NCBI GenBank assembly: GCA_021464245.1
Contig: JADCRB010000004.1
Location: forward strand, 62,001 to 126,000
Direction of reading: 5' to 3'
Length of the DNA stretch: 64,000 nucleotides
Source: Carallia brachiata
Taxonomy: Eukaryota; Streptophyta; Magnoliopsida; Malpighiales; Rhizophoraceae
This document shows positions 57,800 to 64,000 of this stretch, one piece after another (the stretch's first letter is position 1; each line of letters starts with the position of its first letter). The notes below the pieces were generated by a model. That model made no database searches. It saw only the letters and a program-made list of their open reading frames with translations, and was not told the origin of the DNA. A program made the position numbers and the translations under genes.

Positions 57800-58858
57800 A
57801 ATTACTTCCATTCTATTGTCAAATTAAAAAAATTTTAAATTTTGAGTATTATTTTTTTCGAAATCTTTTAAAATTTCTTTAAGAAAATAAAGAGAAATTT
57901 TTTTCCTTTTTAGAAAAAAATTATAGGTAAATTTGAGAGAGTTTTTTAATTTTGTTTCTTTTCTGAAAAAGAGGATTCATGAGCTAATTTTTTTCTTTTT
58001 TAATCTTTTATTTTATTATACCATATATAGTTATAGAGACTTAACAATAATTAAAGTAGTAATATATAAATCAATAGAATTCTTATTTGATTATAATTAA
58101 ATTTATATTAATTATGAATCATAATTCTAATTATGATAGAATTTTCATAGCTATAAAATATTTTAATATTATTTTAAATTTAAAAATTTATGAGGAATCG
58201 CCATATGTTAGTGCGAGAAAAACTAAAATTTTCTCGTAATTTTGATTATATATATAAACCCAAAAATAAAAAAATACGAGAGTCACAAAAAAAGTGACGC
58301 ACAATTGATAGCAATCAACTGTTTTTTACTATAAGCAGACACTTTCTTTTTGTAACAAAAAAAATGATTGTATTTTCCATATGTTAATTATAAAAAGATG
58401 GCAATGTGAGATATTTTTTTTATTGCACGAATTGTTTTCTGCATGAATTTCACATTACCTAATAAACATGATTATATTTAAATTATAATTGGGAAGTTTA
58501 TGACAATTTACAACGGTTAAAATTAAATAGGTCGCATCAAGAAAATTTGTAAAAAAAAATGAGGTAGGTTCTAATAAAAGTTATGCTCGAATAAATTATT
58601 AGCCTATTCCAACAAACCTTCCAATATTGTTTAATAAAAACTTAATTGATTAAATGAGATTTATACTACATGCTTTATAATGAAAATACTTGTTTTGTAC
58701 AATCATAAGCCTTATGTAACATTAAAACAAACTTTCAAGGAAAATACTTAGACAAATTTTTATGCAAAATTCTAATTGACGTGGAACAATTTCAATTGGA
58801 TATGCAATTAGACTAATTTTAAAATGAAATAGGTAGGCTAATGTATTTTGTAAGTGTT
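57800..58858. other. AT-rich intergenic, no gene seen
   Basis: Very AT-rich with many poly-T/poly-A runs and no motif. Confidence 0.45.
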
Positions 58859-60090
58859 TGTAGTTTGTTACACAATAAATCAGTCTTATTGCAAATTTAA
58901 TCAATTTTATTGTAAATCGAATCAATTTTTGGGTGAAAGTGCTAAGAAAACTCCCAAAAAGTAGTTTGTTACTTAAACAGTTAGCCTTGTTGCAAATTTA
59001 ATCAGCATCATAGCAAATCAAATCAATTTTTAGGAGAAAGTGTTAAGAAAGCTCCCGCAAAGTAATTTGTTACTCAATAAATCAGTTCTGTTACAAATTT
59101 AATCAGTTTCGTTGCCAATTGAATCAATTTTTTGGTGAAAGTGTTAAGAAAACTCCCAAAAAGTAAATTCCCAAAAAGTAATTTGTTACTCAATCAATCA
59201 GTCTTGTTGTAAATTTAATCATTCTCATTGCAAATCGAATCAATTTTTAGGTGAAAGTATTAATAAAACTCCCAACAAATAATTTGTTAGTCAATCAATC
59301 TGTATTGTTACAAATTTAATCAGCCTCATTACAAATCAAATCAATTTTTGGGTAAAGGTGCTAAGAAAACTCCCAAAAAGTAATTTGTTACTCAATCAAT
59401 TAGTTTTGTTACAAATTTAATCAATTTTATTGCAAATGAAATGAATTTTGGGGTAAAAATATTGAGAAAACTCACAAAAAATAGTTTATTACTCAATAAA
59501 TCAGTCTTATTGCAAATTCAATTAGTCTTGTTGCAAATCGAATCAATTTTTGAGTGAAAGAGCTAAGAAAAGTCCCAAAAAGTAGTTTGTTACTCAATCA
59601 ATCAGTCTTGTCGCAAATTTAATCAGCTTTGTTGCAAATCAAATCAATTTTTGTGGGGGAAGTGCTCAAAAAACTCCCAAAAAGTAGTTTGTTACTTAAT
59701 TAGTCCGTTATGTTGCAAATTTAATCAGCTTCGTTGTAAATTGAATCAATTTTTGGGTGAAAGTATTAAGAAAGCTCCCAGAAAATTATTTGTTACTCAA
59801 TCAATCAGTCCTGTTGCAAATTTAATCGGTTTCGTTACAAATTGAATCAATTTTTGGGTGAAAGTGTTAAGAAAACTCCCAAAAATTAGTTTGTCACTCA
59901 ATCAATCAGCCTTATTGCAAATGTAATCAGTCTCATTGCAAATCGAATCAATTTTTGGGTGATCGTGTTACGAAAACTCCCAACAAGGGATTTATTACTC
60001 AATTAATCAGTCTTGTTGCAAATTTAATCAGTCTCATTGCAAATTGAACCAAATTTTCTAGTGAAAGTGCTTTAGAAAACTCCCAAAAAC
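58859..60090. repeat. 101-bp tandem repeat, about 12 copies
   Basis: The landmark AATCAATTTTTGGGTGAAAG recurs at about 58923, 59024, 59125, 59241, 59342, 59443, 59544, 59645, 59747, 59848, 59949 and 60050: spacing 101 bp except 116 once (a 15-bp internal duplication near 59160) and 102 once. Each unit also has AAAACTCCCAAAAAGTA, TTTGTTACTCAAT and two GCAAAT half-repeats about 21 bp apart. The copies are clearly diverged, so the array is not recently homogenised. Confidence 0.92.
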
Positions 60091-62471
60091 AATTGACAAT
60101 TTGAAGTTTAAATTCACAATATAGATACTACCTCATAAATAGTTCATCTCAGTATGAACTATTTATATTAAGGAAAATGATAAGGTTGATAACTTAGTAC
60201 TATGTAAATAGTTATAATTAGCCATAATTGTAGCTACCTTATATGGTTACTAAAGTTGTTTATCATGGTGATTTGGCCATCACCTTATTTACAAATTGAC
60301 AAATACTTCTCCAAAACTTAACTAACTCACTGTCCAATCAACATTAAGTTCTCATTTATGACTATTATTCAGCCTCAACAATCATACTTCATGTCAAACA
60401 TGTTATTAAATAAAACGATATTAAGCTATAAGTGGGAAGTCAAAATGCAGATAGTGAAAAGGATGATAGTTGGAGAAAAAAAGAAGAAAATATGTATAGA
60501 GTTCGAACTATGGATAGCTTAATTTTGTTTTATAAATGTAAATATCGCTTAATTCCAGTCCATTAAATAAGTGTGCAACAATAAGTATTAACTATGTAAT
60601 TAGATTATTTAGATGTACAACAGTTTGGTAGTAATTTGGTTACGATGTTGTAATTTGTTACTTATTTTGTCAATGTTGTTGCAAATTTAATATGCTCTGT
60701 TGCACTTTTAATATTTTTTGGAGCATTTATTTGTATAAAATTTGAAAATTCAGATTTCAACACTAAAATTCATTATTTGTGTGTGGTAGCACCTTGTTAA
60801 GTTTAACTTATTTGCCCAAAAAAAAAAAAAACCAATTATATGATACTAATTCACGGATGACAATAAACCAAAGTGATATTGATTCGCCTTAAATAGAGTC
60901 ATTAATACTAAATTTCAATAAACTTCTATGCATGGTCCAGAAAATGAATTCGAATTCTAATTGTTGATTATATATATATATATATATATATTGCAATTGG
61001 CCTACTTCACTTTTTGGTAGTTATTTGCAAAATTTTTTATACTTGTTGCAATTCATATCAAAATCAGTGCAAAATTATATATTTTTTGAAGAGAAGTTTC
61101 AAAATTTGAAAAATAAAAAATTTTGCATGTTTGTCATACTGTCACAAAACATTAGGATCCCACCTACGTCTAATATCTATTGTTACAATTTTTTTTATAA
61201 AAAAAAATTCCAATAGCCTGTTGGCCAGAAGATCTTTAATAAACCAACTAATTTATGAGTGGCCAATTTACTTTGAGAAAAAGCAAGTTAGATAGTCAAT
61301 TTTGGACATAACAAAATTAACCCTAATTACAAGATTTTGTTGGCTTGAGTAATACAACAGATTGATTTATGGATTAAAAAAACAGCTGCTAGGATGCAAC
61401 AAGATTCTTTCTCTCTCCAGTCTTCGCAAAGGGTGGCTTCTTATTTCCAACAAGAAAGATTACAATGTCATTGGCGTGTTCATGCGGCATCTTCCACTAT
61501 TGTCTGCCATTTCAAACAATTCAATATCATCAAAATCTAGAAACAAGAAGGCAAAAGAATTGTTTCTTTCAAGCTATTACCACCTCAATCTGTTAGGAAA
61601 TGAAAGCAACCTTGACTCCACACACGTCTGAATCAATTGAATGGACACTTAGTTATAAGATAACGTAAATTATTACAACCAGTCTTTCTCTTCAAATGTG
61701 AACGGTTCAACATTTCAAGAGCTAACATCACCAGGAATTTTGCCACATACAGCAGAGACTTTGAACAAATTCCTTTTTTCATAATCCTGTTTATAGGAGC
61801 ATGGTCAAATCAAATGAAAGTGTGAGCATTCCCTTCATCCTTAAAAATACAATAAAAAGCACAAGAAATAAAAAAAAATTGATGAAATAAACATTACTTC
61901 TTTAGACAGGTTGGATGTCACCCACCTGCAAATGCCCATCTTTTATATTAAATAAACACCAACCACAAGCCACTAGATGCTCAAAATCATACAAACAAAT
62001 TCACTGGTACTTAGAACAAAGAGGAACTAAGGCTAAAAGTGAGATATAGTTTAAGTTCTAAGGCTTGAGCCAAAATCAAATACTTTGTTGCATCCATGTT
62101 AAAGCCATTAAATTAAGGCTTGCCCTTTACCATTTAAAAATGGGAGGGTGGGGGGGATAAAAGAAAAGCTAAATATGATACTAGTTAAGTTTCATTTCTA
62201 AGCTCACATTTAATGGTGACACCCTAAGATTTCCACAATTGGTGCTCTTAATTAAGGCAGGGTACAGATGTTTCTCAAATCATATGTGAAACACTTCATG
62301 GACTCTTTATGTGATAAAGTCATTCTCTCTAACTATCAATTTTTGAGAAATTCAGAGTTAGCACTTGTAGATAAGAGCAACAAAATGATCATTATTGCAT
62401 ACGTTCTATTTTGACACTCCTTTATAATTGGAAAAAATAAGTAAATAAATGGCTTTATACAATAGAAAAGA
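60091..62471. other. Intergenic, no gene identified
   Basis: A (TA)n run at about 60969-60990. A plus-strand frame at 61362-61631 (89 codons) has ordinary composition but no motif; I do not call it a gene. Confidence 0.4.
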
Positions 62472-62681
62472 TTACAGTTCCGGACAAAAGGAGTCCCGAA
62501 AATGAGCCCGAATGCAACTGGTCGGATTCAATATGCAATTGACTGGATTTCAAGTGCAACTAAACATAAGAAGAAATTTCTTCTTATACTTAGTTGCACT
62601 TGTAATCCAGTCAGTTGCACATTAAATCCGATCAGTTGCATTCAAGCATTTTTTCGGGTATCTTTCTCTCTGGAAATGTAA
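62472..62681. mobile_element. 210-bp foldback (MITE-like)
   Basis: Almost a full palindrome centred near 62577-62578 with no loop. The arms share ATAAGAAGAAA/TTTCTTCTTAT at the centre, AGTGCAACTAA/TTAGTTGCACT, CTGGATT/AATCCAG and GAATGCAACT/AGTTGCATTC, then outward CCCGAAAA/TTTTCGGG and TTACA/TGTAA at the ends. Mismatches rise toward the ends. No coding capacity. A non-autonomous transposon or a source of hairpin small RNA are both possible. Confidence 0.75.
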
Positions 62682-63628
62682 CAATGCTCACAAACGATTT
62701 TGGTGTAGTCATAATCAAGACCAACAACCTCAATACTTTTTTGCCACTTCTGGCTGCATTTCCTAATCTTTTCATCTCACTTTTTATGCTCTTTAAATGT
62801 CATTCACTGGGTATGCATACCATACAATTAAATGAGCATGTAGTTCATTATTGACAACAATTCAATTCCTCATCCACATTGGATGCATTGTTCAGTTGTG
62901 TTTGTTGAATTTGAATCCAATCTATTGCTTTTTATCGATAATTGAAACCTTTCCAACTACACCTCTCAAGAGAACAAGAAAAAGGTAAACAAAAAAAGAA
63001 AAAAAAAACAACCACTAAGCAATGGCAGACATTGAAGCCTTATCAGCCATACAATAAAGTAACTCTAAAGATAAAAGAGTAAGTGAATCTTGTCCTTTTT
63101 TGTCATTTTCAAGCTTATTTTTTATAATTTAATTCCCCCAGTCAAAAGCTTACATAAAGCATCTTTTGTTCAACTGTGACACGATAGTTGTATTTGTTAA
63201 GTTTTTTTTCTACAGAAAAAATAACTTCCATAAAACATATTTTGTTCATATGCACCAAGTTTATATGAAAATATTAAACAATTAAATGGAATTGGAAGCC
63301 CAATATGGAGGCAAAGATGCCAAGGTTATCAATTTTCATATTCGCTAACCACATACAAAGTCCCAAGTCATAAAAATGGAATTGAAACTTCAAGTAATGG
63401 GAATAGAATGAAATGTTTGCTGCAACTATGGTCCAGAAAACATCAACAACTCCAATATATTTTTACCTAATGTAAACGTCAACACCCCTACTTATCACCA
63501 AACTTAATGTAATCTTTCTCAAGATCGGAAACGAAGCAATATTACATGAAATCTCCACTTTAATGTAAGTTTTACAGAACTAATTGAATGGATTATTTAA
63601 AAGCAATTCAATTACCAAATTCAATTAC
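62682..63628. other. Intergenic, no gene identified
   Basis: AT-rich; may be intron of the putative gene at 63629-63823. No other exon could be supported. Confidence 0.35.
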
Positions 63629-63823
63629 CTTAGACGTAGTGAATTCTTGATTTTTGTACTTCTCGATGCCTTCGCCGTAAAACCCTGTCCTCGCACTCTG
63701 CCCTCTATTTCCTCCTCTTTTGGGCCTCATACCCCAATTCCTCTGTCTTTCCCTCATCATACGACCTCTCTCACTTCTGCCTCTCTCTGCTGCCTTCTCT
63801 TTCCCTAATGCTTTTGAGGCCAT
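63629..63823 (-). CDS. Possible first exon of a basic protein
   Basis: ATG at 63823, 65 codons ending exactly at a phase-0 GTAATT donor after 63629. Very basic, starting M-A-S-K-A-L-G-K-E-K and rich in Arg/Gly (M-R-P-K-R-G-G-N-R-G-Q), then F-Y-G-E-G-I-E-K-Y-K. GC content is higher than in the surroundings. I do not recognise it; no second exon was found, so it may be chance. Confidence 0.3.
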
Positions 63824-64000
63824 CTCTCACAATTGGAGCATTTTTCTTTCTTGGAGTCACAATGGCCTTTGTTGGAGTCGAGGTCATGATTCCAATTATC
63901 TTGCAAGGTTTGGAGCATTTTTCTTTTTTGGACCGATCTATTATCGTGAGGGGTTTTTCTTTTCAAATAATAAAATCAAACCTTAGCACTGTTCACTTGA

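Noticed and set aside
58859..60090. Regularly spaced repeats resembling a CRISPR array
   Set aside because: The units are contiguous 101-bp repeats with no unique spacers, in plant DNA without cas genes.

Overview
The window looks like TE-rich nuclear DNA of a eudicot plant. It is AT-rich, has GT-AG introns and plant-type repeats: Ty1/copia, Ty3/gypsy of the Tat type, LINE, Helitron, MULE and SINE-like pieces. I saw no bacterial operon structure, no rRNA or tRNA gene and no CRISPR array. The species cannot be named from the sequence.

Layout. 1-5.2 kb: mostly unannotated DNA with two copies of a dispersed repeat R (a third copy lies at 17-19.5 kb). 5.2-6.1 kb: a degenerate AT-rich tandem repeat. 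6.8-10.7 kb: pieces of an unrecognised minus-strand gene, split by a compact LTR element (7205-10015, perfect TSD TGTCA). That element encodes only Gag-like proteins, the second with a coiled coil, a zinc knuckle and an RS-rich tail. 11.8-16.5 kb: two decayed copia remnants in opposite orientation. 17.5-18.6 kb: a MULE-like element with long terminal inverted repeats and a 9-bp TSD inside repeat R, which also holds a LINE RNase H fragment. 21.2-31.3 kb: a 10.1-kb Ty3/gypsy Tat-type element with gag, PR, RT, RNase H, a second RNase H and integrase, mostly frameshifted.

Downstream of its integrase, the Tat element carries an intronless WUSCHEL-related homeobox (WOX) sequence at 29082-29700: homeodomain, WUS-box (TLPLFP) and EAR-like tail (LDLELHL). 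Transduction of a developmental transcription factor gene by an LTR retrotransposon is the most unusual content of the window.

32.2-56.3 kb: a tandem cluster of three minus-strand neprosin-domain genes (DUF239/neprosin, glutamic peptidase family G3) with the same exon plan. Copy B (46780-49806) is intact: seven exons, 366 aa, signal peptide. Copy A (32196-38852) is a pseudogene. One Helitron (36208-38603) sits in its exon 2 and a second (38865-43294) separates its start codon from its promoter; it also has a nonsense codon, a frameshift and a broken splice donor. Copy C (53845-55786) keeps exons 4-7, but its exons 1-3 are replaced by a LINE fragment. All three have Gln where I expect the first catalytic Glu (M-Q-A/S-G-W), while the second Glu (GGEI) is kept.

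56.3-64 kb: LINE fragment, a chimeric junction, about 12 copies of a 101-bp tandem repeat, a 210-bp foldback and one possible first exon at the far right.
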